Notes under the pieces: model-generated
Told to the model about the DNA's origin: nothing
The model's input: the letters and a program-made list of their open reading frames with translations, nothing else
The model's database searches: none
Assembly (NCBI GenBank): GCA_016744905.1
Contig: JADGDM010000006.1
Span: 20,020-84,019 of the forward strand
From: Sulfurimonadaceae bacterium
GTDB taxonomy: Bacteria; Campylobacterota; Campylobacteria; Campylobacterales; Sulfurimonadaceae
Length of the DNA: 64,000 nt
Direction of reading: 5' to 3'
Shown here: positions 1 through 8,797 of the stretch, one piece after another
Layout: each line of letters opens with the position of its first letter
Position numbering within the stretch: the first letter of the stretch is position 1
Program-made: the position numbers and the translations under genes

Positions 1-1213
1 AGTAGATGTACTCTAAGTTTGATACGATGGTGTCCAGTGCTGAGAAATCTAAAGAGTCATCAAGCACCAATATATCATCACCACTTCCAAAATCTACCTT
101 ATCCCAGTTATCACCAAACTGAACCACATCATCACCTTCCCCTGCATCGATATACGTTGCAAAAAGGTTATCTGGTTTTGCATCACCAATAATCAGCTTG
201 TCATTACCCTCTTCAAGTTCAGAACTGTCATAACCATCACCAGCATTCAAGAAGTCTGCTCCAGCAGTTCCATCTAAGTCTTCAGTAAACCATGAACTTT
301 GATCACCTACATTTTCAAAAGTACCCGCTAAAGGATTTACCAAATCAACCGGAACAGACGCTGCGACAGGATCAGGAGTAATCAGACTTTCAATCTGGTC
401 TGAGATTGTAGTAGAAAGGAGAACTAAGCCATCTTTTGCAAAACTACCTGTAATTTCGATAGCACTAGAGACACCCCCTTGAACCGTGTCAATAAGAGAA
501 TCCGTATAAGATGCAACACTGTCACTATATTCTTCTAAAAAACTAGAGTCGTTTATAATATCTTCTGCCTCTGAAATGAGGTCATTAGCCGTTAAAATAC
601 CTTGATCATAAGCGCTACCAATATTATTAATACCTTCTAAAACATTGCCGAGATCTTGCTCAACGGCTGCCGTAAAGATAGCCTTACTCGATGCATCAGA
701 GCCATCAATAGAAAGATCACTCATTAGAGATTCATAATCTACAGTATCAGAAAGGTAAGAGATTAAAACCTCATTAATAGCACTTTTATCATCTATATTT
801 GAGTAAGCCTCATATCCTCCGTCTAGTCCTCCGATACTTGTTGCTGTAAAAACTGAATAGAGTTCCATATACGCGCCAAATGAGCTGAATAGACCAGCGT
901 CAAGTCCAAAGGCAGTATTCATATATTCCATCTGTTCAATGGCTAAAAGTGTCTCTTCAATACTTTGGTCTTCCGCATTAAGAACATCTTTCAAAACCAA
1001 GCTTTCAAAGTCACAAGTAAAGTCTAAATGCGCATTATTAAGATAGACTGATTTACCATTGTTAAATGCAATCACAGCCAGTCCATCTGCAGAGAGATGT
1101 AAGGCTTCGTTAAGATATACAACATCACCACTGCTCAGTTCAACACTTTGCTCTCCACGAAGTGTAGTCACACTCCCTTTTTCTATTATGATCTTTGCTA
1201 TATGTCCAGACAT
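1..1213 (-). CDS. RTX/LapA-like large surface adhesin, N-terminal part (cut by window edge)
   Basis: The frame is open for 404 codons from the ATG at 1213-1211 to the left window edge, so the 3' part of the gene is missing. AGAAGG sits 8 bases before the ATG. Residues 1-68 form a beta-rich module with the pattern IAKIIIEKGSVTTLRG...SGD...ADGLAVIAFNNGKSVYL. It resembles the N-terminal retention module of LapA-type adhesins, which holds the protein in the outer membrane until a LapG-type protease cuts a di-alanine site. Candidate di-alanines are TAAV (residues 181-184) and VAAS (283-286), neither a perfect TAAG/PAAG. Residues 315-382 carry Asp/Gly-rich turns (NAGDGYD, DAGEGDD, FGSGDD) typical of hemolysin-type calcium-binding repeats. 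There is no Sec signal, as expected for type I secretion through a C-terminal signal outside the window. Adhesin role is inferred from these two domains. Confidence 0.75.
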   Translation of the reverse strand, partial: MSGHIAKIIIEKGSVTTLRGEQSVELSSGDVVYLNEALHLSADGLAVIAFNNGKSVYLNNAHLDFTCDFESLVLKDVLNAEDQSIEETLLAIEQMEYMNTAFGLDAGLFSSFGAYMELYSVFTATSIGGLDGGYEAYSNIDDKSAINEVLISYLSDTVDYESLMSDLSIDGSDASSKAIFTAAVEQDLGNVLEGINNIGSAYDQGILTANDLISEAEDIINDSSFLEEYSDSVASYTDSLIDTVQGGVSSAIEITGSFAKDGLVLLSTTISDQIESLITPDPVAASVPVDLVNPLAGTFENVGDQSSWFTEDLDGTAGADFLNAGDGYDSSELEEGNDKLIIGDAKPDNLFATYIDAGEGDDVVQFGDNWDKVDFGSGDDILVLDDSLDFSALDTIVSNLEYIY

Positions 1214-1332
1214 GAGTATAACCTTCTCTTATTTGCTTAAATGATATCTAAATTTATGAGTGATTGTTTGTTTGAATTTTTTTTGAATGTGGGAATTTTT
1301 TTTAATGAGAAGTATAGAAACTGATTTTTTGT

Positions 1333-1361
1333 TTTTAAAGTAAGAAAAACTTACTTTAAAA
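1333..1361 (-). terminator. Hairpin at the 3' end of thiG
   Basis: A perfect 12-bp inverted repeat (TTTTAAAGTAAG / CTTACTTTAAAA) with a 5-base loop overlaps the thiG stop codon. It is the only structure between thiG and the adhesin gene downstream on the same strand. No clean T-tract follows it on the minus strand, so termination is likely but not certain. Confidence 0.5.
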
Positions 1362-2135
1362 CTGAATCATTCCATCAACTGGTGATGACGCCGTTGCATA
1401 AGGACGTTTTGGGATACGTCCGGCAAGGTAGCTTGCGCGACCTGCAACAACTGCGTGTTTCATAGCCTCAGCCATTAACAACGGGTTTTGCGCTTGAGCG
1501 ATTGCAGTATTCGTAAGTACACCATCTGCGCCAAGTTCCATAGCGTACGCTGTATCACTCGCACAACCAAGACCTGCATCAACGATGATAGGAAGATTTA
1601 CCGCTTCTCTAACAAATACGATGTTGTAAGGGTTTTGAACACCAAGACCTGAACCAATAGGCGCTGCTAGTGGCATGATAGCGTGCGCGCCAGCATCTTC
1701 TAAACGTTTCGCCATGATCGGATCATCAGACGTGTACGCCATAATAGTAAAGCCCTCTTTGGCCAACACTTGACACGCTTTGATGGTCTCCAAAACATCA
1801 GGGTAAAGTGTTTTTTGAGTGTCACCAATAACTTCAAGCTTGATAAGATCAATACCCGTTGCTTCACGTGTTAGTCTAAATGTTGTAATCGCCTCTTCAG
1901 CCGTTACACAACCCGCAGAGTTTGGTAAAAATTTAACATTGGTGCCGGCAAAAGTATCACGAAGATTTTCTTTATCAGGATCAGTGATATTCAGACGACG
2001 AACCGCTACTGTAATCAACTCAGATCCAGATAGCAATGTTGCCTCTTTAGTAGTCTCAAATGAGTCATATTTTCCGCTTCCAACGATAAGACGGCTTCCT
2101 AGTTCATATTTTCCAATTTTTAAAATATTATCCAT
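1356..2135 (-). CDS. thiG: Thiazole synthase
   Basis: ThiG is a cytoplasmic TIM-barrel enzyme that builds the thiazole phosphate of thiamine from 1-deoxyxylulose-5-phosphate, the ThiS thiocarboxylate and dehydroglycine. The 259-residue length is normal for the family. The Schiff-base lysine is Lys99 in LIKLEVIGD. The phosphate-binding and C-terminal barrel motifs [32 protein letters not shown] and [10 protein letters not shown] are all intact. The start is [12 protein letters not shown]. The gene stands alone; no other thiamine genes are next to it, and I see no TPP riboswitch in its 120-base leader region. The downstream adhesin gene on the same strand is separated by a hairpin. Identification is secure. 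Confidence 0.97.
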   Translation of the reverse strand: MDNILKIGKYELGSRLIVGSGKYDSFETTKEATLLSGSELITVAVRRLNITDPDKENLRDTFAGTNVKFLPNSAGCVTAEEAITTFRLTREATGIDLIKLEVIGDTQKTLYPDVLETIKACQVLAKEGFTIMAYTSDDPIMAKRLEDAGAHAIMPLAAPIGSGLGVQNPYNIVFVREAVNLPIIVDAGLGCASDTAYAMELGADGVLTNTAIAQAQNPLLMAEAMKHAVVAGRASYLAGRIPKRPYATASSPVDGMIQF

Positions 2136-2164
2136 GTTTTCTCTTTTTGAATTTAATTAACGAC

Positions 2165-2170
2165 TTTATA
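2165..2170 (-). promoter_or_regulatory. Probable -10 box of thiG
   Basis: TATAAA on the minus strand about 30 bases before the thiG ATG, in the divergent spacer shared with the chemoreceptor gene. Campylobacterota sigma70 promoters usually lack a clear -35 box, and none is visible here. Confidence 0.4.
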
Positions 2171-2226
2171 TCATAGAGTATCTGTTAAAAGTCTAAAGCT
2201 TTAAGGGGTACTTATAAAACTTAGCA

Positions 2227-2232
2227 TATAAT
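2227..2232 (+). promoter_or_regulatory. -10 box of the dCache chemoreceptor gene
   Basis: A consensus TATAAT lies 24 bases before the start codon. A strong ribosome site, AAGGAG at 2244-2249, follows it 7 bases before the ATG at 2257. Confidence 0.55.
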
Positions 2233-2256
2233 TATTAAAAGCTTAAGGAGCCTATT

Positions 2257-4386
2257 ATGAAAGACCTCTCAATCAGCACCAAGATTCATCTTCCCCTTAT
2301 CGCCTCTATCTTGGTTGGATTTATAATCATAATCAGTAACTATTACTATAGTTCAGCCCAGATGAAAGAACAGACTTATCAAAAAGAAGAAAAAAATCTT
2401 CGTTCTTTTTTTCAAGCACAACTTCAAAGTAAAGAGAGTATCGGCTTAACCAATGCCATCAATATCTCTAAAAACTACTATGTTATCAAAGCTTTACAAG
2501 AAAAAGACCGTCAAACAGCGATTACCGGTCTTCAAGAAATTTCTAAGACTTTCAAAAAAAATACCAATTACAAAAATATCAAAATTCACATTCATGACGC
2601 AAACATACACAGTTTTTTACGTGCATGGAAGCCAGAAAAGTTTGGTGATGATCTCAAAGGCTTTCGAAAAACTATTGTCAATGTAGAATCAACAAAAGAG
2701 CCTCTTGTTGCTATTGAACTCGGTGTTGCAGGTCTGGTTTTAAGAGGGCTTTCACCTGTGTTACATGAAGATAAATATCTCGGTTCTGTTGAGTTTATGC
2801 AAGGGCTAAATTCTATTGTTAAAGCGGCTAAAAGGGATCATGATTATGACATGGTCATCTTACTTGATAACAGCTATCTCTCTGTTTCTAGAGGACTGAG
2901 CAATGCACCTAAAATTGGAAACTATACTTTAGCAGTAAGAGAAGACGTCATTAATCAGAGCTATTTTAGTGAACTCGGAACTATTAAACCCTCGAACAAG
3001 AGTGAGAGACAATTTACAAATAACTACATGGTTATCTCTGAACCCATTTTAGATTTTTCTGGAAAAACTGTTGCCTACGCACTTGTTGGGGAGAAGCTGG
3101 AAACCGTAAATGTTGTCCTTTCACAATCAGAGTCAGCACTTCTACAACAAGTATTTATTATGGCTATGATAGATCTCTTCATTCTTATCTTCTTAATGTT
3201 TGTTATCAAAAAAGGGGTCACAGATCCTATACTACATCTGGACAAAATTGCCGAAGAACTCGCTTCTGGAGATGCGGATCTGACTAAACGTCTTCGTATT
3301 CAATCCAATGACGAAATAGGTCGTGCGGCTAAAAGTTTTAATGTCTTTATAGACAAGGTAGAATCCATTGCCCTTGAAGCACAAGGTCAAGCTGCCAGGT
3401 CAGATGATGCTACGAAAAAAGTGGAAGACTCTTTAGAAAAAAATGACATGGTTGTGAAACTCTCTCACAATATGATTTATGGAGCCATCAATAATGCCAA
3501 TAATCTCCGTGAAAGTATGCAAAGTAACATTCAAAAAGTCAATCAAGTCAATGACTTCAATGCACAAACAGGTGAAGTGATAGGTGATGTCCGTTCACAT
3601 ACAGACGAGGTTATTCAAGTCATTAATAGTATCTCTGAGATGAGTAACGAATCACGTGTATCTGCAGAGAGTCTAAGCTCCAATGTTGAAGATATTAACA
3701 ATGTTATTACTCTCATTAAAGATATCTCAGATCAGACCAATCTCTTAGCACTTAATGCTGCCATAGAAGCAGCCCGTGCAGGTGAGCATGGTCGTGGATT
3801 TGCAGTGGTCGCAGATGAAGTAAGAAAACTGGCAGAGCGTACCCAAAAAGCGACCAGTGAGGTGGAGGCCAATATCAGTATCCTCAAACAAAACACCATG
3901 GGTATGTTAGAGAACAATGAAAAAATTGAAGAGTACTCCAATGAAGCACAAGAAAAACTAGACCTATTCAATACTACCTTGCAAGATATGATTGATAATG
4001 TTGGAGAAATCAGTTCAGGAAGTGAACATACTGCCCACGAACTCTTCACAAATATGGCAAAAATTGATCATATGATTTATAAAAATTATATCTACTCTTC
4101 TGTCTTAGAAGAGAAAGTCGATCATAAATTAAAAGATCACCACTCATGCGAACTTGGAAAATGGTACGATAATGAAGGTAAAAAAATCTTCTCTAGAGCA
4201 CCAGCGTATAAAGACCTAGATGTCGTTCATAAAACTGTTCATGATAATATTGTTAAAGTAATGAGACTACTTGAAGAGAAGAACGTATCCATGGCAAGTG
4301 ACATTATTTCTATCTTCCAAGATACAGAAGAAGCCAGTGAAAAACTCTTTCACTATCTTGATGACTTGGTTGATCAACGAGGATAA
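2257..4386 (+). CDS. Methyl-accepting chemotaxis protein, dCache_3 sensor and C-terminal CZB domain
   Basis: A 709-residue transmembrane chemoreceptor. TM1 spans about residues 8-30 and TM2 about 298-320. The periplasmic segment between them carries [14 protein letters not shown] and [17 protein letters not shown], the pattern of the double-Cache type 3 ligand-binding domain. A HAMP segment follows (about 322-375), then the CheA/CheW-contacting tip [20 protein letters not shown] at about 490-510. From about residue 603 the protein ends in a chemoreceptor zinc-binding (CZB) domain with the ligand pattern [17 protein letters not shown] and [11 protein letters not shown] domains bind zinc through His3Cys and are linked to zinc or hypochlorous acid sensing in Helicobacter TlpD; the ligand here is unknown. 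The gene is monocistronic and convergent with nnrD. Confidence 0.92.
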   Translation: MKDLSISTKIHLPLIASILVGFIIIISNYYYSSAQMKEQTYQKEEKNLRSFFQAQLQSKESIGLTNAINISKNYYVIKALQEKDRQTAITGLQEISKTFKKNTNYKNIKIHIHDANIHSFLRAWKPEKFGDDLKGFRKTIVNVESTKEPLVAIELGVAGLVLRGLSPVLHEDKYLGSVEFMQGLNSIVKAAKRDHDYDMVILLDNSYLSVSRGLSNAPKIGNYTLAVREDVINQSYFSELGTIKPSNKSERQFTNNYMVISEPILDFSGKTVAYALVGEKLETVNVVLSQSESALLQQVFIMAMIDLFILIFLMFVIKKGVTDPILHLDKIAEELASGDADLTKRLRIQSNDEIGRAAKSFNVFIDKVESIALEAQGQAARSDDATKKVEDSLEKNDMVVKLSHNMIYGAINNANNLRESMQSNIQKVNQVNDFNAQTGEVIGDVRSHTDEVIQVINSISEMSNESRVSAESLSSNVEDINNVITLIKDISDQTNLLALNAAIEAARAGEHGRGFAVVADEVRKLAERTQKATSEVEANISILKQNTMGMLENNEKIEEYSNEAQEKLDLFNTTLQDMIDNVGEISSGSEHTAHELFTNMAKIDHMIYKNYIYSSVLEEKVDHKLKDHHSCELGKWYDNEGKKIFSRAPAYKDLDVVHKTVHDNIVKVMRLLEEKNVSMASDIISIFQDTEEASEKLFHYLDDLVDQRG

Positions 4387-4403
4387 AATCTTTATAAAGA
4401 TTT
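4386..4403. terminator. 18-bp palindrome between convergent genes
   Basis: AAATCTTTA/TAAAGATTT is a perfect palindrome lying between the chemoreceptor stop codon and the nnrD stop codon, which it includes. It could serve as a bidirectional terminator. The stem is nearly all A/T, so the call is weak. Confidence 0.35.
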
Positions 4404-5783
4404 AAGTCCTTCAATAAGATCTTTAGGCGTAAGTGCATAACTGTTTTTCATAAACTTCTTGGCACTCAAAGTATGTGCCAAAGAGGCGCTTATTGCCGCA
4501 TCTATTGCCGTATAACCCTGTGCAAGCAGTGCACCAATAAGTCCACTTAAGACATCCCCACTCCCCCCTTTTGCTAAAACATTACTTCCATGAGGATTGA
4601 TGTAATAATTATTTTGATACGCAATAATGACATTCGCACCCTTAAGTAATAAAACTACATTTGGATATTTTTTCGAAAACAATTCGACATATTTAAAACG
4701 TTTTGACTGTAACTCGGCGATGTCTACCTCAGCCAAACCCAGTGCGCTAAGCAGTGCTACAAATTCTTTTGGATGTGGTGTGATAACCATGTTTTCACGC
4801 TTTAGTAGTGCGCTGATATTTTCACTATAAAAGATATCTGCATCTAAAAGTAGTGGAAGTTGATTGTCTAAAAAATTTTCTAATTCCTGTGCGCTGAACT
4901 CATTTCCCAATCCCATACCTAAGGCTATTGCCGTAGAGTTATTAGGCAAGAGATGGCTCTGCATTATTTCGTAAGGAATTTGCACGTTTTCATTAGAGAC
5001 CAAACTCACCAGTCCTGCACCAAAGTTCAGTGCACTAAGCGCAGAAATAACCGCTGCCCCAGACTTCTCACCACACAAAACTGCCAAATGTCCAAACGAA
5101 CCTTTATGCGTATCTTTTCTGTTTCGGTGAGGAAGCCTTATATCTTCAAAATCTAGAAGCTGATAATTTGTCTTATCCTCATAGTGATAGCGTGCTACAC
5201 CTAAATCAGCAACTTTTATTTCCCCAACCAAATCTTTTACTCCATCAAGATAAAGGGACTGTTTTAAAGCCCCCATAGTGATGGTTGTATCTGCATAAAA
5301 AGTATCTGCCTCACATGAACCATCAAGATGTAATCCAGAAGGAATATCACAGGCAATTTTATACGCTTTGTCACTGTTCATGGCTTGTAATATCGAACGG
5401 GTATGTGTATCAAAACTACGAGAAAAACCACTTCCAAATAGCGCATCTACTAGAATATCCGCCCCTTCATTGATCTCTACAAAGGTAATTCCTAGCGCTT
5501 GGGCGCGCTGGTATTGAAGCTGTGCCAGTTCAGATTTTACACCAAAGGGAAGAAAGACTTTTACAGCGTAGTCACTTTGAAGCTGGCGCGCTAGGACTAA
5601 ACCATCAGCCCCATTGTTACCTGCGCCACAGACAATAAGGACGCAACTCCCCCTCTCGAACTTTTGCATGATAAAGTCTTTCATGCCCAAAGCCGCATGT
5701 TCCATCATCACCTCAGAAGAGAGCCCAAATTTTTTGACACAATGATCATCGAGTGAATTTACTTCATAGTAGATATTTTGCAT
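4392..5783 (-). CDS. nnrD: Bifunctional NAD(P)H-hydrate epimerase / ADP-dependent dehydratase
   Basis: This enzyme repairs NADHX and NADPHX, the hydrated, inactive forms of the cofactors. The N-terminal half (about 1-205) is the YjeF_N epimerase, with VCGAGNNGADGLVLARQL and the VDALFGSGFSR loop. The C-terminal half (about 215-463) is the ribokinase-like dehydratase, with HKGSFGHLAVLCG near its start and the catalytic GGSGD motif in NVLAKGGSGDVLSG. The 463-residue length fits a fused NnrE-NnrD protein. It is the last gene of a minus-strand run that begins with the two outer-membrane paralogues at 7797. The gap to the 93-residue gene upstream is only 3 bases, so they are probably cotranscribed. 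Confidence 0.93.
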   Translation of the reverse strand: MQNIYYEVNSLDDHCVKKFGLSSEVMMEHAALGMKDFIMQKFERGSCVLIVCGAGNNGADGLVLARQLQSDYAVKVFLPFGVKSELAQLQYQRAQALGITFVEINEGADILVDALFGSGFSRSFDTHTRSILQAMNSDKAYKIACDIPSGLHLDGSCEADTFYADTTITMGALKQSLYLDGVKDLVGEIKVADLGVARYHYEDKTNYQLLDFEDIRLPHRNRKDTHKGSFGHLAVLCGEKSGAAVISALSALNFGAGLVSLVSNENVQIPYEIMQSHLLPNNSTAIALGMGLGNEFSAQELENFLDNQLPLLLDADIFYSENISALLKRENMVITPHPKEFVALLSALGLAEVDIAELQSKRFKYVELFSKKYPNVVLLLKGANVIIAYQNNYYINPHGSNVLAKGGSGDVLSGLIGALLAQGYTAIDAAISASLAHTLSAKKFMKNSYALTPKDLIEGLKSL

Positions 5784-5786
5784 TTT

Positions 5787-6068
5787 TTATCCTGGTTGTA
5801 CTTCATTTTGTGACAAAGAAGTCATCAAAATCAACTGTCCCATCTGTTGAAAATAAGGTTCAACAGCTGGTTTCCCCTGAGGTAAAACACTTTTTAAAGA
5901 GTGGTAAAATATCTCTTTAGACTCTTGGGAACCTTGCATATAAGCCTTGATAATCCACTCTAAAGTAAGGGAGTGCAATTCACCATTCACCTCATACTCT
6001 ATAACCGAGGCGGGATTTATTTTATGTTGAAGTAGTAAATCTTTACATGTTCTTATGTTGACATTCAT
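5787..6068 (-). CDS. Hypothetical protein (93 aa)
   Basis: A small soluble protein without signal peptide, membrane segment or cysteine-rich motif. I do not recognise the family. The sequence is rich in hydrophobic and amphipathic segments (VIEYEVNGELHSLTLEWIIKAYM) and looks folded and alpha/beta. Its start overlaps the stop of the upstream outer-membrane gene by 4 bases, and it ends 3 bases before nnrD, so it is translated as part of that operon. Position and codon use support a real gene. Function unknown. Confidence 0.7.
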   Translation of the reverse strand: MNVNIRTCKDLLLQHKINPASVIEYEVNGELHSLTLEWIIKAYMQGSQESKEIFYHSLKSVLPQGKPAVEPYFQQMGQLILMTSLSQNEVQPG

Positions 6069-6907
6069 TTTTTAGCTCCTGAGTCAAAATTCCAGATGGC
6101 AAATATGCCTGCTCTGTAACGGTTTAATATACTCTTTTGAGAAGTATAACTTGTAGAGTTGTGAATAAGAGAAGAGTTCTCAAAACGTATGCGGTAATAA
6201 TAATCCAAACTTAAGGCGATATCAAAGCCTTCAAAAATACGACGTTCTATAAACAGTGTCGGTTTAAGCGAAAGTCCATAAGTAAAATCCAATCTCTTTT
6301 TCTCCTCATCAAGGTTTTCAGAATAAATCTGTATCACACTTGTAAAAATAGGCATGCCCAACATCAAACCAAACGAATAGTTCCAAGCTGAGTGACCAAT
6401 TTTTTCATCTTTACTGTAGACATACCCTATTTCTAAGTTAGCACTGAGGGTATTTGTTTCTAATATTGCATGGGTATTGACTATATTTTCTTGAAACAGA
6501 AAACGTTTGATGGTTTCGTTACTGTAGCCAGTTCCAAATAAAAAATGTTGTTTTTTTGTATATTTATAATGGGTGTAGAACATTAAGTCGTTGTTTCTTA
6601 AATCCATGCTATGCAAAACTGTTGAAGTGGGGAATTTTAGCTCCGCCTCATCAGTAGTATTGGCATAAAGAGTAGAGCTTCCTGCAAGGCTAAAGTCTAT
6701 ATATTCATTAAACTTCACCCCGGTTCCTGTGTAGTAATACGGACTCACTACAGTCCCTCTCATACTAATCTCTTCTCCATCATCTGATCTAAATTCTTCA
6801 ATATAATTGGCACTTTGATTACCAATACCAAACAGTGCATATCCATAGCCATCACGCGCAGAAGCACTCACCATCATCAAAATAAATACAAAAACTAAAA
6901 CTCTCAT
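6065..6907 (-). CDS. Predicted outer-membrane beta-barrel protein, downstream paralogue
   Basis: 280 residues with an N-terminal signal peptide (MRVLVFVFILMMVSASA, cleavage near 17). The rest alternates polar and aromatic residues in strand-sized blocks, as in an outer-membrane barrel of about 10-12 strands. It is clearly a paralogue of the gene just upstream. Both share a YGYG start to the mature protein, a S(D/N)GDEI-like turn, a conserved P-Y-(I/Y)-x-T-G block, and a final strand with the pattern YRxGxxxxWNF. The start overlaps the upstream stop by 4 bases (ATGA). The barrel prediction is from sequence pattern only, and the substrate is unknown. Confidence 0.7.
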   Translation of the reverse strand: MRVLVFVFILMMVSASARDGYGYALFGIGNQSANYIEEFRSDDGEEISMRGTVVSPYYYTGTGVKFNEYIDFSLAGSSTLYANTTDEAELKFPTSTVLHSMDLRNNDLMFYTHYKYTKKQHFLFGTGYSNETIKRFLFQENIVNTHAILETNTLSANLEIGYVYSKDEKIGHSAWNYSFGLMLGMPIFTSVIQIYSENLDEEKKRLDFTYGLSLKPTLFIERRIFEGFDIALSLDYYYRIRFENSSLIHNSTSYTSQKSILNRYRAGIFAIWNFDSGAKK

Positions 6908-7797
6908 CGCAGTTCATCCAATATTTCAAAGGCAGTATAGTTCCATGAGAGTGCCAAACCATAACGTGTGTTAGATTGATAACTGTCTACTAAGGTCACT
7001 TGATGACTTTCACTCGAGGTGTATGAGGTTGGAAAATTTTCATGCCGATATTTAAAAAGATAATCCATATACATACCAAACTCTAAACCTTTAATAAGTT
7101 TATATCCCAGATAAATATTTGGCTTAATGGAATAGCCTTGATCAAGTGCCAATTGATTTCGTCTGTAGGTGTCAAGCGTACTAGAACGCCCTATCAAAAT
7201 AGGCAGTCCCGCTTCAATACTGAGAACATAACGCCATCTGTTTTCACCCGCTTTTGAATGATTACTATAGCGATAACCAACAGTCGTATTTAATGTGGCC
7301 ACACGACTCTCTATCATAGAGGCATTTATGTCTTGTAGAGCTGCCGAACTGTACGCATAACGTTTTAAAGATTCATAGGTGTAATTTGCACCAAAGCTTA
7401 ACTGCTGAAGTTTGTTGATACGGTACTGCACATTTACCGCAAGTTCTGTTAATGTATAGGTCGCTTTATGCGTATCAAAAGCCACATCATTATTAAAATA
7501 TTCTTCTTTTGAAGAGCTACTAAAAAGGGTGCTCGCCGCCATAATACTAAAAGAAAATTTTCTATTAATACGTGTTTGAGAGCCTGTTAAAATATAGGGA
7601 CTTGTGGTCACAAATTCACTATGAATCTCATCACCATTAGAACTGATATAATTCTCTTTATAAAATGTTGTTTGCGCACCTAAGCTCAAAGTACCATATC
7701 CATAAGGAATAGTTCGACTACTGTTGTTCTCTTCTAAAGCATATAGTGCTGTAAAAAGAAGTAAGTACATCAAGACCAAACGTATCAGCACACCCAT
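6904..7797 (-). CDS. Predicted outer-membrane beta-barrel protein, upstream paralogue
   Basis: 297 residues, beginning with a signal peptide (MGVLIRLVLMYLLLFTALYA) and followed by alternating polar/aromatic strands with turns such as SSNGDEIH and NRKFSFSI. It pairs with the next gene as a tandem duplication and is the first gene of the minus-strand run ending in nnrD. It is divergent from kdsD with only 30 bases between the starts, so its promoter must overlap the kdsD control region. I do not recognise a named family. A surface or porin-like role is inference. Confidence 0.7.
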   Translation of the reverse strand: MGVLIRLVLMYLLLFTALYALEENNSSRTIPYGYGTLSLGAQTTFYKENYISSNGDEIHSEFVTTSPYILTGSQTRINRKFSFSIMAASTLFSSSSKEEYFNNDVAFDTHKATYTLTELAVNVQYRINKLQQLSFGANYTYESLKRYAYSSAALQDINASMIESRVATLNTTVGYRYSNHSKAGENRWRYVLSIEAGLPILIGRSSTLDTYRRNQLALDQGYSIKPNIYLGYKLIKGLEFGMYMDYLFKYRHENFPTSYTSSESHQVTLVDSYQSNTRYGLALSWNYTAFEILDELR

Positions 7798-7814
7798 AAT
7801 CTCCCGAAATCAGC

Positions 7815-7820
7815 TATAAT
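7815..7820 (+). promoter_or_regulatory. -10 box giving a probably leaderless kdsD mRNA
   Basis: A perfect TATAAT ends 7 bases before the kdsD ATG, and no ribosome-binding sequence lies between. Transcription would be expected to begin at or within a base or two of the start codon. The whole divergent spacer is only 30 bases. Confidence 0.55.
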
Positions 7821-7827
7821 TGCTTTT

Positions 7828-8796
7828 ATGAAATTAGATTATAACAAAATTGCAAAAGAAACCCTTGAGATTGAAGCACAAACACTTCAAAATGCGGTTC
7901 ATTTAATTGGCAGCGAATTTAGCGATGCCGTAGATATTATTATGAACTGTAAGGGGAAACTTATCATCTCTGGTGTCGGAAAATCAGGCTTAATTGGTGC
8001 TAAAATGGCGGCCACTTTTGCCTCAACCGGAACACCAAGTTTTTTTCTTCATCCAACAGAAGCCTTACATGGTGACTTAGGAATGATTGATAGAAATGAT
8101 GTGGTGATTGCAATCAGTTACAGTGGGGAGAGTTCAGAGCTTAGCTCTATCCTTCCACACATTAAACGTTTTGAAATTCCCTTAATTGGAATGACTAAAA
8201 ACGACAACTCTACTCTGGCAAAGTTCTCTGATCTTGTGATTCCTATTCACGTAGAAAAAGAGGCTTGTCCCTTAGATATCGCACCAACAAGTTCAACGAC
8301 TTTAACACTCGCTTTGGGTGACGCACTGGCAGTTTGTCTGATGCGCGCTCGTAGTTTTGAAAAAGAAGACTTTGCCTCATTTCACCCTGGTGGAAGTTTA
8401 GGACGTCAACTGTTTGTTAAGGTTAGTGATCTGATGAGAACAGAAAACCTGCCTATCATCAACGAAAACATGCATACCAAAGAGGCCATCGTTAATTTGA
8501 GCGAAGGTCGTTTAGGCACTGTGTTACTGGTCGATGACAATGAAGATTTTGTAGGTTTGGTGAGTGATGGAGATATCCGTCGTGCACTATTGGGAGATGA
8601 CTTTTCATTAGAAAAGCCTATCAATACCTACGCCACTCAAAATCCTAAGGTTTTAAAAGATCAAAACATGCTTGCGAGTGACGCGCTGATCTATGTAGAG
8701 CAACACAAGATACAACTACTTGTTGTAATCAACGAAGATAATAAAATCAAAGGGGTGCTTCATATTCATCACCTCGTTGAAGCAGGAATATCATAA
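7828..8796 (+). CDS. kdsD: D-arabinose-5-phosphate isomerase (KdsD/KpsF family)
   Basis: KdsD converts ribulose-5-phosphate to arabinose-5-phosphate, the first step towards the Kdo of lipopolysaccharide. The SIS sugar-isomerase domain occupies about residues 30-180, with GVGKSGLIGAKMAATFASTG and the phosphate-binding ISYSGESSE. A catalytic-type His lies in HPTEALHGDLGM. Two CBS domains follow (about 205-322), with VGLVSDGDIRRAL in the first. The 322-residue length is standard. It heads a plus-strand run with the pseudouridine synthase, yjbQ and rarA. The next start lies only 1 base after its stop. Cytoplasmic. KdsD versus the capsule-linked KpsF cannot be told apart from sequence, but no capsule genes are nearby. 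Confidence 0.94.
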   Translation: MKLDYNKIAKETLEIEAQTLQNAVHLIGSEFSDAVDIIMNCKGKLIISGVGKSGLIGAKMAATFASTGTPSFFLHPTEALHGDLGMIDRNDVVIAISYSGESSELSSILPHIKRFEIPLIGMTKNDNSTLAKFSDLVIPIHVEKEACPLDIAPTSSTTLTLALGDALAVCLMRARSFEKEDFASFHPGGSLGRQLFVKVSDLMRTENLPIINENMHTKEAIVNLSEGRLGTVLLVDDNEDFVGLVSDGDIRRALLGDDFSLEKPINTYATQNPKVLKDQNMLASDALIYVEQHKIQLLVVINEDNKIKGVLHIHHLVEAGIS

Positions 8797-8797
8797 C

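Noticed and set aside
2136..2256. TPP riboswitch upstream of thiG
   Set aside because: The divergent spacer is only 121 bases and lacks the conserved CTGAGA and ACCTGA elements of the THI box.
3732..4049. Long open frame on the minus strand inside the first chemoreceptor gene
   Set aside because: It is a shadow of the well-supported plus-strand gene, with no ribosome site or recognisable product.
8777..8797. Upstream TTG start of the RluB-like gene
   Set aside because: The S4 domain begins at MRLNKY and AGGA is positioned for the ATG at 8798.
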